Assembly: GCA_963715635.1 (NCBI GenBank)
Contig: OY970261.1
Location: 558,001-622,000, forward strand
Reading direction: 5' to 3'
Length of the DNA: 64,000 nt
From: JAPKZH01 sp963715635
Lineage (GTDB): Bacteria > Acidobacteriota > Aminicenantia > Aminicenantales > UBA4085
The translations under genes and the position numbers were made by a program. The notes beneath the pieces are model-generated. The model did no database searches. It was not told where the DNA came from and was given only the letters and a program-made list of their open reading frames with translations. Positions 16,878 through 24,712 of this stretch are shown here, in pieces. The stretch's first letter is position 1. The number at the start of each line of letters is the position of its first letter.

Positions 16878-17300
16878 ATGGACCGATATATCATTCTTGA
16901 CCACACCGCCGACGGCAAATTCATGGCGTTCGGCAAGACGCTGGAAGAGGCCTTTACCAACTCGGCCTTGGCCGTAGCCTCGCTCATGTGGGACTGGCAG
17001 AAAATCGAGAAGAGAGTGACTTTCCCGATCGATGTCCTGGGCAGTGACCTGGAGCAGATGTTGGTGAGATTCCTCGAAGAAATCCTCTACCTGCTGGACA
17101 CGGAAAATTTCCTGCTGGGCTCTGTCGAAGGCGTGAAGATCGAGAAAAAGCCGGAAGGGTTTGGGCTGCAGGCCTCTTTTTCAGGTGATCAAGGCGTTCA
17201 CAAATATGAAATTTTCGGGAGCGTCAAGGCCGTTACCTATAATCAAATGAAAATCCGGCAGGAAGACTACGTCACCATCCAGGTCGTCGTCGATATGTAA
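16878..17300 (+). CDS. Archease
   Basis: 140 residues, normal for archease, the small chaperone that promotes guanylylation and turnover of the RNA ligase RtcB. It has the metal-binding ILDHTADGKFMAFG motif at the N-terminus, the long helix FLEEILYLLDTENF, and the C-terminal VKAVTYNQMKI segment. rtcB itself lies 4.5 kb downstream on the same strand, with an opposite-strand ABC operon between them, so the pair is linked but not co-transcribed. The promoter just upstream suggests a nearly leaderless mRNA. Confidence 0.93.
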   Translation: MDRYIILDHTADGKFMAFGKTLEEAFTNSALAVASLMWDWQKIEKRVTFPIDVLGSDLEQMLVRFLEEILYLLDTENFLLGSVEGVKIEKKPEGFGLQASFSGDQGVHKYEIFGSVKAVTYNQMKIRQEDYVTIQVVVDM

Positions 17301-17310
17301 GGGGATCGCC

Positions 17311-17326
17311 TAGCTCAACTGAGCTA
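17311..17326. repeat. Inverted repeat between convergent genes, tRNA-D-arm-like
   Basis: TAGCTCA-AC-TGAGCTA, a perfect 7-bp inverted repeat in the 38-nt gap between archease and the propeller gene. Read on the minus strand, the surrounding 17304-17337 resembles the 5' half of a tRNA (TAGCTCAGTTGAGC). There is no 3' half, so this is at most a remnant. It has no T-run and is a poor terminator. Confidence 0.35.
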
Positions 17327-17338
17327 TTCTGCCGCGGC

Positions 17339-18577
17339 TTATTTTTGGACTGCTTCAAAGTATAGGCGATATCGCTTTATAAATTTGTACCCGTCTTCTG
17401 TTGTCTGCAGGGCGTAGGCCTTCCCATTCTTGAAGAAGAGTCCCTCTGAAGGAATACCTGCTTTGAAATGGGCGATGTATCTCCCGTCACGGTCGAAAAT
17501 GTCGAACACCGTATATTCGCTTCCCAAAGAATCCGCTATCACGGCCAGCCAACCATTTTCCATCGGGATGAGCTTCTGAAAGGCCGGCTTGTGCTTGGGG
17601 AACTGAATCAATTGGACCGCTTTTTTCTTTATCGGATCCTCCTGGGACGGAAGAAAGCGGAGAAACTCGTCCCCCTGGACTCTGATAAAATCCTGTTTGT
17701 CCTTTTGACTAATTTCCGCCGGGTCATACTCCCTCCGGATGATTTTGGAAAGTGTTCCTGCCGGCGAATAAACCCGAACTTCGTACTCCTCGGGATAGCC
17801 GTAAAATATGGCATCACCCGGGGCTATGACCCAACAGACAGAGGGTCGGAAAGCCATTTCGCTCATTAAATCTGCAAGCCAGCGGGCCATGGATTGTTCG
17901 TCCCGACCCGCCGGAGATTTCATTTCCTTGACCTCGCTACGCATTTCCGTAACCAGGCGGAATTGATCGTTGAATAAACCATGGAGTTCCGCCAGCTTCT
18001 CACCGCTCGGCCCTGCTTGCATCGTCGACTGGCTTCCGAGATAAAATCCGTTGGAGCTGATGTGATAGATGGATAAGTTGGTTGGGGTCTGGACCTGCCT
18101 GAGATAGCGGCCGCTCTTTTCGAAATAAACTATCTTGTGCGCGCCCTGGTCAAAAACGGACAGGATCTCATTCTTGTCAAAATAGGGCCTCCACGGGTTC
18201 CTAAACTCGCCGGGTCCCTGTCCTGCCCTCCCGATGGTGAGGAGATATTTTCCTTGTGGATCATATTTTTGGATGCGTTTTCGGTCCCAGTCTGTGACAT
18301 AGAGATTCCCCTCGCCATCGGCATTAAAATCGACCCTGTTGCCGAACATGTAGTTCTCGTCGCCCTCCCGGACGCCGATAGACAGATCTTCAGCGAAAAC
18401 GACAGTAACGGGCTTTCCGTTAGGTGGACGGGGCGTTTGGGGATTAGAGACGATCTTCACGTTGGCCGTTTTTGCGGCCTGTTGGTCCGGCAGAGCGCCA
18501 GTCAGGGCTTCGGCTTGGCCGGACAAGACGACCGACCCCAGGCAAAGAATTATGCAGATATTCGCTCTTTTGATCAC
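17339..18577 (-). CDS. Secreted 6-bladed beta-propeller protein
   Basis: 412 residues with an N-terminal signal peptide (MIKRANICIILCLGSVVLSG...), possibly a lipoprotein, although no clear lipobox is seen. Repeated propeller blades include FNADGEGNLYVTDWDRKRIQKYDPQGKYL, FDKNEILSVFDQGAHKIVYFEKSGRYL and FDIFDRDGRYIAHF, the pattern of the 6-bladed NHL-like/DUF5128 proteins. It is the last gene of the GntR-ABC operon, 45 nt after the permease. That permease also has a large soluble C-terminal region, so both may work outside the membrane with an unknown ligand. Confidence 0.8.
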   Translation of the reverse strand: MIKRANICIILCLGSVVLSGQAEALTGALPDQQAAKTANVKIVSNPQTPRPPNGKPVTVVFAEDLSIGVREGDENYMFGNRVDFNADGEGNLYVTDWDRKRIQKYDPQGKYLLTIGRAGQGPGEFRNPWRPYFDKNEILSVFDQGAHKIVYFEKSGRYLRQVQTPTNLSIYHISSNGFYLGSQSTMQAGPSGEKLAELHGLFNDQFRLVTEMRSEVKEMKSPAGRDEQSMARWLADLMSEMAFRPSVCWVIAPGDAIFYGYPEEYEVRVYSPAGTLSKIIRREYDPAEISQKDKQDFIRVQGDEFLRFLPSQEDPIKKKAVQLIQFPKHKPAFQKLIPMENGWLAVIADSLGSEYTVFDIFDRDGRYIAHFKAGIPSEGLFFKNGKAYALQTTEDGYKFIKRYRLYFEAVQK

Positions 18578-18622
18578 CTCATCCTCCCTAAAGAAGAAGG
18601 ATTTCTTTCCGATTATTATTTC

Positions 18623-20476
18623 TTATTTAGGCAAGCCCTTGTATTGAATTTCTTTTAAATCCGGCAGGGAATAGACCTGGACTTTTTTGCCTTTTTGAAT
18701 AACAACCCCTGATTTGAATATCTCAAACCCATTTTTTCTTTGCCGACCGTCGAAATTCTCAAATGTTTTCAGAAGAATCTTTTTGCGTCCCTCGAGCCTG
18801 AAGATTTTTATCGTCCGCCCGTTCCAGTCTTCCTCGGTGTAGTAAAATTCATGGGGATCAAAAGAATGGATTCCGATAGAAACGCCGCGTGCGATTTTCT
18901 TCCATTCCCCGATATCTTCAAGGTCGAGCGTCTCCAGGTCAAAACGGACCAGCCGGTCATTCCTTCTTCCGTAAAATTCTTTGATCCGGGAGTTTTCCGG
19001 GTTTCCCGGCAGGCGATCCCCCATCCAGTACCAGGGCCTGTCTTCTTTTGGGAATTTTTTTACGATGACAAAGGAGTTGTCTCGTTCCTTGAGAATTGTA
19101 AGGCCGCCACTATTGGTCAGGAAAAGTGTTCCATTCATGTACTCGGCTGTGCTCTTGTCGAGGATTTTATCTCTATACTCCACATTTTCCACATGTCCGT
19201 CCTCCCACAGCCGCAGCGGATGTTTAGCGGACCACTGGTAGAACACAAGCCAAAACCTTTTGCCCTCCTGGATGGCTGAATCCAGGATCTTGGGTGCGCC
19301 TGAGTCTACGAAAAAATCATGCGTAAAGGGGATCCGGGTTACATTCTCGGTGCCGGTGTCGATCAGGACAAGCTGGATTTCTCCCCGAGCCCGACCCGGC
19401 TCAAAGAGGGCAATGGTTTTTTCGTATCTGAATCGACTCCAAAACAGCCTATATTGTCTGAGCTTGAATTTCGGCTGCTGATAAATCGTTTCTGTGGCGC
19501 CTGTGTCGGTATTTAACTTGACCAAGCTTTCGCCCCAGTTAAAAAAATAGAGATAGGGGGGGGCATCCCAGGCAGGATAAGGATAAAAATGGACCAGTAG
19601 CTTTGAGACACTGTCATGGTCATAGATTTTGGTAGAGATGTAATTCGATTCGATCAACTTCTGGTCCTGGGTTAAATAGAAGTACCTCGATCCTCGATCG
19701 ATTCCCAACCATACCGTGAGCGTGGCGCAAAGGATGCCCAGGGCGAGTGAAGGTGCGAGAAATTTGAAATATCTGCGGCCGTAAATTTTTGAAGGGCGCA
19801 CGTCGAATCTTTTAAAAGAAAAGAACATAGCTAGCCCCAGCGGAAAAAGGAGGAATAGAGCCGCGAGGATCAAAACGGGAAAAGATAGCTCAGATTCGGC
19901 TTCCCATTGGAGGCTGAGAAAAGTGGTACTTATTTCCGACCAGGAATAATAAGTGATCCCTGCCATCCGCATGAGCAGCCAGGTGATCAGAAAAAAGACT
20001 TCATTGAAGATCACGAAAGCAAACAGAGAAACCAGACTGAGGACCAAAAAGTTGTCGGATAATGCCGACAAGGAGAGCGCGATGAAAAAAAGAACGAAAT
20101 AAAGAAAGGATAAAGAGAACAAAGCGAGAGCGACAAAGTCTCTTCCTCCATGATAATAGAGAATGAGAAAAACGAAATAAAAAAACAGAATGGAAAGAAA
20201 TCGCGGCAGAACCTTGATGGCCAAAAGCCTTAGCCGGGAATAGGGGAGGGAAAGAAGATATTCCATTCCTTTTTGTCCGCGCTCGGAAGAGAAAAGGGAA
20301 ACGCCCATAAACAGGGCCCAGAAAAGCATGCCGCTTTGAAAGGCAGGCATAAAAATAGCGACATACGGCTGTTTGGGGATGATTCGGGTCAAGAATATGA
20401 TCGCCGGCAGGGCGACCATGGCGACCGCAAAAAAGAAAGATTGAATCAGGATGTCACGACATTCTTTTTTTAGCAT
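18623..20476 (-). CDS. ABC-2-type permease with large extracytoplasmic C-terminal domain
   Basis: 617 residues. The first about 270 contain roughly six to seven hydrophobic helices (for example FFFAVAMVALPAIIFLTRI, LFFYFVFLILYY, FVIFNEVFFLITWLL and FPLGLAMFFSF), matching ABC-2-type/YtrC-like permeases. The remaining about 345 residues are soluble, beta-rich and propeller-like in texture. It overlaps the 3' end of the ATPase gene by 23 nt. The permease-ATPase-GntR arrangement is that of Ytr-type transporters that respond to envelope stress or cell-wall-active compounds; the substrate here is unknown. Confidence 0.78.
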   Translation of the reverse strand: MLKKECRDILIQSFFFAVAMVALPAIIFLTRIIPKQPYVAIFMPAFQSGMLFWALFMGVSLFSSERGQKGMEYLLSLPYSRLRLLAIKVLPRFLSILFFYFVFLILYYHGGRDFVALALFSLSFLYFVLFFIALSLSALSDNFLVLSLVSLFAFVIFNEVFFLITWLLMRMAGITYYSWSEISTTFLSLQWEAESELSFPVLILAALFLLFPLGLAMFFSFKRFDVRPSKIYGRRYFKFLAPSLALGILCATLTVWLGIDRGSRYFYLTQDQKLIESNYISTKIYDHDSVSKLLVHFYPYPAWDAPPYLYFFNWGESLVKLNTDTGATETIYQQPKFKLRQYRLFWSRFRYEKTIALFEPGRARGEIQLVLIDTGTENVTRIPFTHDFFVDSGAPKILDSAIQEGKRFWLVFYQWSAKHPLRLWEDGHVENVEYRDKILDKSTAEYMNGTLFLTNSGGLTILKERDNSFVIVKKFPKEDRPWYWMGDRLPGNPENSRIKEFYGRRNDRLVRFDLETLDLEDIGEWKKIARGVSIGIHSFDPHEFYYTEEDWNGRTIKIFRLEGRKKILLKTFENFDGRQRKNGFEIFKSGVVIQKGKKVQVYSLPDLKEIQYKGLPK

Positions 20477-21299
20477 ATTCGCCCCCGATCAAAGCTTTGA
20501 TGATTTCGCCCAGCTCGAGGCTCTGAAAATCAAAGGGGTATTTCCGGCGGAAATCATCCTGAAAAGGATAGACAAAATATTCCTTTCCAAAGGCCGCTTC
20601 TTTCTTAAAGACGAACGGGATCTCTGAAGGAATCTCGGCGTCTATGACGACCTTTTTGATTTTTGCCTTCAGCTGTTCGCTTTTTTCATCCAGGATGAAG
20701 CGGCCGCCTTCCATGATGAGAACCCGCTCGGGAATGTTTTGGATTTCGGAAAAGGTGTGGTTGATCGTGATCATCGTCGCTCCGTACTTATCGATGGCTT
20801 CGATCACCGCCTCCAGGAATTTTTCTCGCAAATAGGGGTCAACGGCATGGATGATTTCGTCGATCAACAGGACGGCCGGCTTCTGGGCCAGGAGCAGGGA
20901 GAGATGGTAGAGCGTGCGCTCGCCCACCGAAAGGTTTTTGATTTTCTGGTTAAGGTTGAAATGAAGCTGCTCGAAGAACGACTCATCGGGATCTTGAATA
21001 TGGAAGGTTCTTCGATGAAAATCCAGGCCCTGCTTAAGGGTCATGTTCTCGAACAGGCTGAGGCCGTCCGAGATAAAGGCAATTTTTTGCCGCGTCACGT
21101 CCCCGGCATAGATAATTTGTCCCCTGTCCGGATGGATGACCCGGGCCAGGCAGCGCAGCAGAGTGCTTTTCCCGGCGCCGTTGCTGCCGGCGATAACGAC
21201 GGATTCCCCTTTCTGGAATTGAACATTCACGTCGTCCAGAGCGACCTTCTTTCCGAAGTGGACCTTTAAATTGCGGGTTTCAAGGACGTTTTGATTCAT
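20454..21299 (-). CDS. ABC transporter ATP-binding protein
   Basis: 281 residues from the ATG at 21299, 9 nt after AAGG; an in-frame ATG at 21308 is too close to that RBS. Walker A is GSNGAGKST, the signature is LSVGERTLYHL, Walker B is VLLIDEI and the H-loop histidine is in TINHTFSEI. The Q-loop position reads KIAFISDGLSLFENM, so the usual glutamine is absent. The signature is LSVGE rather than LSGGQ. It overlaps both the GntR gene upstream and the permease downstream, forming one operon. A C-terminal about 80-residue extension follows the NBD. Confidence 0.9.
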   Translation of the reverse strand: MNQNVLETRNLKVHFGKKVALDDVNVQFQKGESVVIAGSNGAGKSTLLRCLARVIHPDRGQIIYAGDVTRQKIAFISDGLSLFENMTLKQGLDFHRRTFHIQDPDESFFEQLHFNLNQKIKNLSVGERTLYHLSLLLAQKPAVLLIDEIIHAVDPYLREKFLEAVIEAIDKYGATMITINHTFSEIQNIPERVLIMEGGRFILDEKSEQLKAKIKKVVIDAEIPSEIPFVFKKEAAFGKEYFVYPFQDDFRRKYPFDFQSLELGEIIKALIGGEYAKKRMS

Positions 21300-21666
21300 G
21301 GGCCGCATACCTTTCCATTAGATTTTTGAGGTCTTCCAGGCGGGCTCCCAAGGAAAAAGCCCGGTCCAGGAAAAGCCTGAATTCGTCCTCCAGCATTCCC
21401 CGGCGGAAGCTGTCGAGCTTGAGGTTCTTTGTGTTGACCCAGTTGCCGCTTCCTCTTTTGCTCTCGGTGAACCCTTCCTCTTCTAAAGTGTAATAAGCTT
21501 TTGCTACAGTATTGGGGTTCAACTTAAGGATTTTGGCCAGCTCCCTAATGGGCGGAAGCTGGTCGCCGGTTTTCAGCCTGCCGGAGAGGATTTCCAGCTT
21601 TATCGCCTGAATGACCTGCAGATACACGGGAACGGAGGAGCTTGAATCAATCGAGAATCGGATCAT
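21280..21666 (-). CDS. GntR-family (YtrA-type) transcriptional regulator
   Basis: 128 residues from ATG 21666, chosen because GGAGG lies 5 nt upstream and the promoter lies between it and the longer start. The N-terminal winged helix is typical: PVYLQVIQAIKLEILSGRLKTGDQLPPIRELAKILKLNPNTVAKAYYTLEEEGF. The short effector region of only about 50 residues is that of the YtrA subfamily, which usually represses its own ABC operon. The first gene of the operon, it overlaps the ATPase gene. A matching inverted repeat sits on its -10 element. Confidence 0.92.
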   Translation of the reverse strand: MIRFSIDSSSSVPVYLQVIQAIKLEILSGRLKTGDQLPPIRELAKILKLNPNTVAKAYYTLEEEGFTESKRGSGNWVNTKNLKLDSFRRGMLEDEFRLFLDRAFSLGARLEDLKNLMERYAAHESKRP

Positions 21667-21691
21667 GTCGCCTCCGCGCTCAAAATAAAGT

Positions 21692-21709
21692 GTATTAGAT
21701 ATATAATAC
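21692..21709. promoter_or_regulatory. Candidate GntR operator, GTATTA-N6-TAATAC
   Basis: Perfect 6-bp inverted repeat covering the predicted -10 element of the GntR-ABC operon, well placed for autorepression by the encoded YtrA-type regulator. Confidence 0.6.
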
Positions 21710-21728
21710 GCATGCACGGGTTTGTCAA
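21700..21728 (-). promoter_or_regulatory. Sigma-70-type promoter of GntR-ABC operon
   Basis: On the minus strand: TTGACA (21723-21728), exact 17-nt spacer, TATATA (21700-21705). A further inverted repeat TGACAA-TTT-TTGTCA lies just upstream at 21739-21753. Confidence 0.7.
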
Positions 21729-21830
21729 GCAAAATTTTTGACAATTTTTGTCAGGATTCATTTCCCATGCCTACCACGGAATTGAAAATGCTGCCTTTTT
21801 GGCAGAATGGGATGATTTGGCTAGGGAAAA

Positions 21831-21839
21831 TGATATAAT
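21831..21839 (+). promoter_or_regulatory. Extended -10 promoter of rtcB
   Basis: TGATATAAT, an extended -10 (TG-N-TATAAT) with no good -35. Transcription would start near 21846, giving a leader of about 12 nt that still contains GAGG. Confidence 0.5.
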
Positions 21840-21857
21840 TCTGAATGAGGTCTGGCC

Positions 21858-23282
21858 ATGGTTGAACTAAAACGAATCAATGACAATACATGGGAGATTC
21901 CCAAGCACGGGGAGATGAAAGTCCCCGCGCTCATCTATGCTTCGCGGAAACTCCTCGAATCTGTGAAGCGCGACCAGACTCTCGAGCAGGCGAAGAACGT
22001 CGCCTGCTTGAAGGGGATCCAGCGGATGTCCTATGTCATGCCCGACGCTCACCAGGGATATGGATTTCCTATTGGAGGGGTTGCCGCCTTCGACCTCGAG
22101 GATGGAATTATTTCTCCGGGCGGTGTCGGATACGACATCAACTGCGGCGTGCGTCTGCTGCGGACGGACTATACGGAAAAGGATATTTCGGCGAAACGCA
22201 AAGAGCTGCTGAGCGAAATCTTCAAGGAAGTCCCGGCCGGTGTCGGCAAAGGCGGAGTGACCAAGCTCAGCCAAAACGTCCTCAAGGAAATCTTGATCAA
22301 GGGCGCGGAATGGGCCGTGGAAAACGGCTACGGCACAAAAAACGACCTGCAGATGACCGAAGAGCAGGGGAGGATGAAAGAGGCGGACTGGAACCATGTT
22401 TCCCACCGTGCGCTGGAGCGCGGCCTCCCACAGCTCGGCACCCTTGGCGCCGGCAATCATTTCCTCGAATTCCAGAAAGTGGACAAGATCTATGAAAAAG
22501 ATGCAGCCAAGGTATTCGGCATCGATGCCGAAGGACAGGTCCTGGTCATGATCCACTGCGGGAGTCGCGGACTGGGCCACCAGGTGGCTTCGGATTACAT
22601 CCAGTCCATGGAGGACAGGTTCGGCATCCAAGGTCTTCCGGACCGGGAATTGATCAATGCTCCCATTCAATCGCCGCTGGGCCGGCAATATTACAAATCG
22701 ATGTGCGCGGCGGTCAACTATGCTTTTGCCAACCGACAGATGATCGCCCACTGGGTGAGGGATGTCTTCAAGAAAGTGCTGGGAAGCTCGCAGGGGATGC
22801 GCCAGGTCTATGACGTCTGCCACAATGTGGCCAAGATCGAAAAGCACATGGTCGAGGGGAAAGAAAAAGACCTCTGTATCCACCGCAAGGGCGCGACACG
22901 GAGCTTTGGCCCGGGCCGGATGGAAATCCCGGAGGCCTATCGTGCCGTCGGTCAGCCGGTGATCATTCCGGGCAGCATGGGAACAGCTTCGTATCTTTTG
23001 GTCGGGACGCTGGAAGCCGAGGAGAAGAGCTTCAGCTCGACGGCGCACGGGGCGGGGCGCATTATGTCCCGTCATGAGGCGCTGCGCCGCTTCCGCGGCG
23101 AGCAGATCCGGGATGAACTGGCCAAAAAAGGAATCGAGCTCCAATCGACGAGCTGGAAGGGTGTCGCGGAAGAAGCGGCCGGGGCTTATAAGGACGTCGA
23201 TGAAGTGGTCAGGGTTTCCCACGAAGTCGGCCTCGGCCGTCTGGTCGTCCGCGTCGTCCCCATCGGCGTCATGAAAGGCTAA
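21858..23282 (+). CDS. rtcB: RNA-splicing ligase RtcB
   Basis: GTP- and Mn-dependent ligase that joins 2',3'-cyclic phosphate or 3'-phosphate ends to 5'-OH ends. 474 residues. Key motifs are PDAHQGYGFPIGGVAAF, GGVGYDINCGVRLLRTD (metal cysteine), GAGNHFLEFQ, IHCGSRGLGHQ, HNVAKIEKH, PGSMGTASYLL, and the guanylylated histidine in STAHGAGRIMSR. The archease gene at 16878 supplies the likely activator. In bacteria RtcB is used in tRNA or rRNA repair. Preceded by an extended -10 element and a short leader. Confidence 0.96.
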   Translation: MVELKRINDNTWEIPKHGEMKVPALIYASRKLLESVKRDQTLEQAKNVACLKGIQRMSYVMPDAHQGYGFPIGGVAAFDLEDGIISPGGVGYDINCGVRLLRTDYTEKDISAKRKELLSEIFKEVPAGVGKGGVTKLSQNVLKEILIKGAEWAVENGYGTKNDLQMTEEQGRMKEADWNHVSHRALERGLPQLGTLGAGNHFLEFQKVDKIYEKDAAKVFGIDAEGQVLVMIHCGSRGLGHQVASDYIQSMEDRFGIQGLPDRELINAPIQSPLGRQYYKSMCAAVNYAFANRQMIAHWVRDVFKKVLGSSQGMRQVYDVCHNVAKIEKHMVEGKEKDLCIHRKGATRSFGPGRMEIPEAYRAVGQPVIIPGSMGTASYLLVGTLEAEEKSFSSTAHGAGRIMSRHEALRRFRGEQIRDELAKKGIELQSTSWKGVAEEAAGAYKDVDEVVRVSHEVGLGRLVVRVVPIGVMKG

Positions 23283-23336
23283 ATTAAACATCGACGACGC
23301 AATAATCGTTCTCAAACTCCGTTCATAAGGAATGCC

Positions 23337-24170
23337 TTGCCGCAACAAAAGACATTTTTATTTTTTATTTTGTTGTCCGTCTTTCTTTTCGGATTTCCCG
23401 ATTCGGGTTATCTTTTTTCTTCAAAACATGTCGATATCGTCGTTTTGATCTCAGCGGACGCGGAATGGAATCCTGTCCGCGAGTATTTCGCCCGAGTCAA
23501 AACCGGCTCGACTCCATTTGGCGAATTTTTTCCTTCCGAGATCAAAATCGGCGATCAAAGAAAATCCGTCGTCTATATTCAGGGAGGATGGGGAAAGATC
23601 AATGCCGCGGCATCCTCGCAGTACGCCATCGACCGATGGCATCCCGTTTTATTGGTCAATTGCGGGACTTGCGGAGGATTTGAAGGCTCTGTTCGTGTCA
23701 ACGATATCCTTCTTGTCAATAAAACCGTCGTCTATGACATCGTGGAGCAGATGGGAGATTCCGAGGCCGCCTTGAAACACTACGCCACGACGATGGACCT
23801 TGCCTGGCTGGCAAAGCCGTATCCGACTCCCGTCATTGAGTCTGTTCTTGTGTCTGCAGATCGGGATATCCGGGTCGATGACATTCCCGAGCTCAAGAAA
23901 AAATTCGGGGCCATTGCCGCCGATTGGGAATCCGGAGCGATCGCCTACACCGCCAAACGGAATCAGACGGCTTGCCTCATTCTCCGCGCGGTCAGCGATA
24001 TCGTCGGAATCCGGGGCGGCGAGGCTTATGGAGATCCTAAACTCTACGAAAAACGAACATACCAAATCATGAAGAATTTTATGGAGATATTGCCTTCCTG
24101 GATCAAGGCCGCAGACAAGCTCTTGTTGCCCGGAGCCCTGCGCTCTCGCGAGGGGCCCGCGTTCAGCTGA
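23337..24170 (+). CDS. Secreted nucleoside phosphorylase/MTA-SAH nucleosidase-fold protein
   Basis: 277 residues from a TTG start (RBS AAGGA 5 nt upstream). The first about 28 residues form a signal peptide or anchor (KTFLFFILLSVFLFGFP). The rest has the PNP/UDP phosphorylase fold: DIVVLISADAEW at the N-terminus, GWGKINAAASSQYAI, NCGTCGGFEGSVRVNDILLV and the purine-site block AADWESGAIAYTA, with RAVSDIVG near the end. Family members hydrolyse or phosphorolyse nucleosides; an exported form is less common and may scavenge nucleosides outside the membrane. The 3' end overlaps the next, convergent gene by 8 bp. Confidence 0.82.
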   Translation: MPQQKTFLFFILLSVFLFGFPDSGYLFSSKHVDIVVLISADAEWNPVREYFARVKTGSTPFGEFFPSEIKIGDQRKSVVYIQGGWGKINAAASSQYAIDRWHPVLLVNCGTCGGFEGSVRVNDILLVNKTVVYDIVEQMGDSEAALKHYATTMDLAWLAKPYPTPVIESVLVSADRDIRVDDIPELKKKFGAIAADWESGAIAYTAKRNQTACLILRAVSDIVGIRGGEAYGDPKLYEKRTYQIMKNFMEILPSWIKAADKLLLPGALRSREGPAFS

Positions 24171-24648
24171 CGACTTTGTCGATGTCTTTTTCGGCGTAGT
24201 CCTCGAAGTTCAGGGCCATCACGAATTCGCTCTTGAGCATCATGTAGTGGCTTTTTTCGACCTTGCTTAGGTATTCCAACATGCGTCTTTTTTCAGCCTT
24301 GACTCGGGGGGCAAGCCCGGCGTAAAAATTTTGCGCCGCTTGCTCGGACGTCATGGCCTGATAGAGGATATCCGTAAGCGATGAAGAGGGCTTGATCACG
24401 ACGGCCGGGAGCAGCGCGGGATTCACGGCCTTGGGAATTTCAATGGCCTCCGGTTTGTACATCGACTTGAACAAGTTGCGGACGACCTTTTCGTGCTTCT
24501 TTTCCTCGAAGGCCAGGATGGCGAATTTTTCTTTAAGAAGCGGGTTGTTGACCCGTCCGGCTAGCTTTCTATAGGTCTTGTTAGCATCGATCTCGGCCCT
24601 GGCGGCCATTCCCAACAGTTTCTTCATTGAAAATTTTGAGAGGTTCAT
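24163..24648 (-). CDS. Ferritin-like (erythrin-type) diiron protein, paralogue
   Basis: 161 residues, clearly paralogous to the gene at 14537-15046. It shares the pattern AARAEIDANKTYRKL, LAFEEKKHEKVVRNLF (E-x2-H), MTSEQAAQNFYAGL and VEKSHYMMLKSEF. RBS AAAGGAG lies 7 nt upstream and a near-consensus promoter is found in the gap. No rubredoxin domain. Separate regulation from the rubrerythrin cluster is implied by its own promoter. The stop lies inside the 3' end of the convergent phosphorylase-fold gene. Confidence 0.85.
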   Translation of the reverse strand: MNLSKFSMKKLLGMAARAEIDANKTYRKLAGRVNNPLLKEKFAILAFEEKKHEKVVRNLFKSMYKPEAIEIPKAVNPALLPAVVIKPSSSLTDILYQAMTSEQAAQNFYAGLAPRVKAEKRRMLEYLSKVEKSHYMMLKSEFVMALNFEDYAEKDIDKVVS

Positions 24649-24672
24649 CGTTCGTCTCCTTTAAGCTTTGAA

Positions 24673-24701
24673 ATTATACGCAAAGGCGGCAGATGAGTCA
24701 A
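24673..24701 (-). promoter_or_regulatory. Sigma-70-type promoter of erythrin-like gene
   Basis: On the minus strand: TTGACT (24696-24701), exact 17-nt spacer, TATAAT (24673-24678). Leader about 17-19 nt with AAAGGAG. Confidence 0.75.
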
Positions 24702-24712
24702 AAAAGAATTTT

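Noticed and set aside
17304..17337. tRNA gene on the minus strand
   Set aside because: Only a D-arm-like 5' part is visible; anticodon and T arms are missing.
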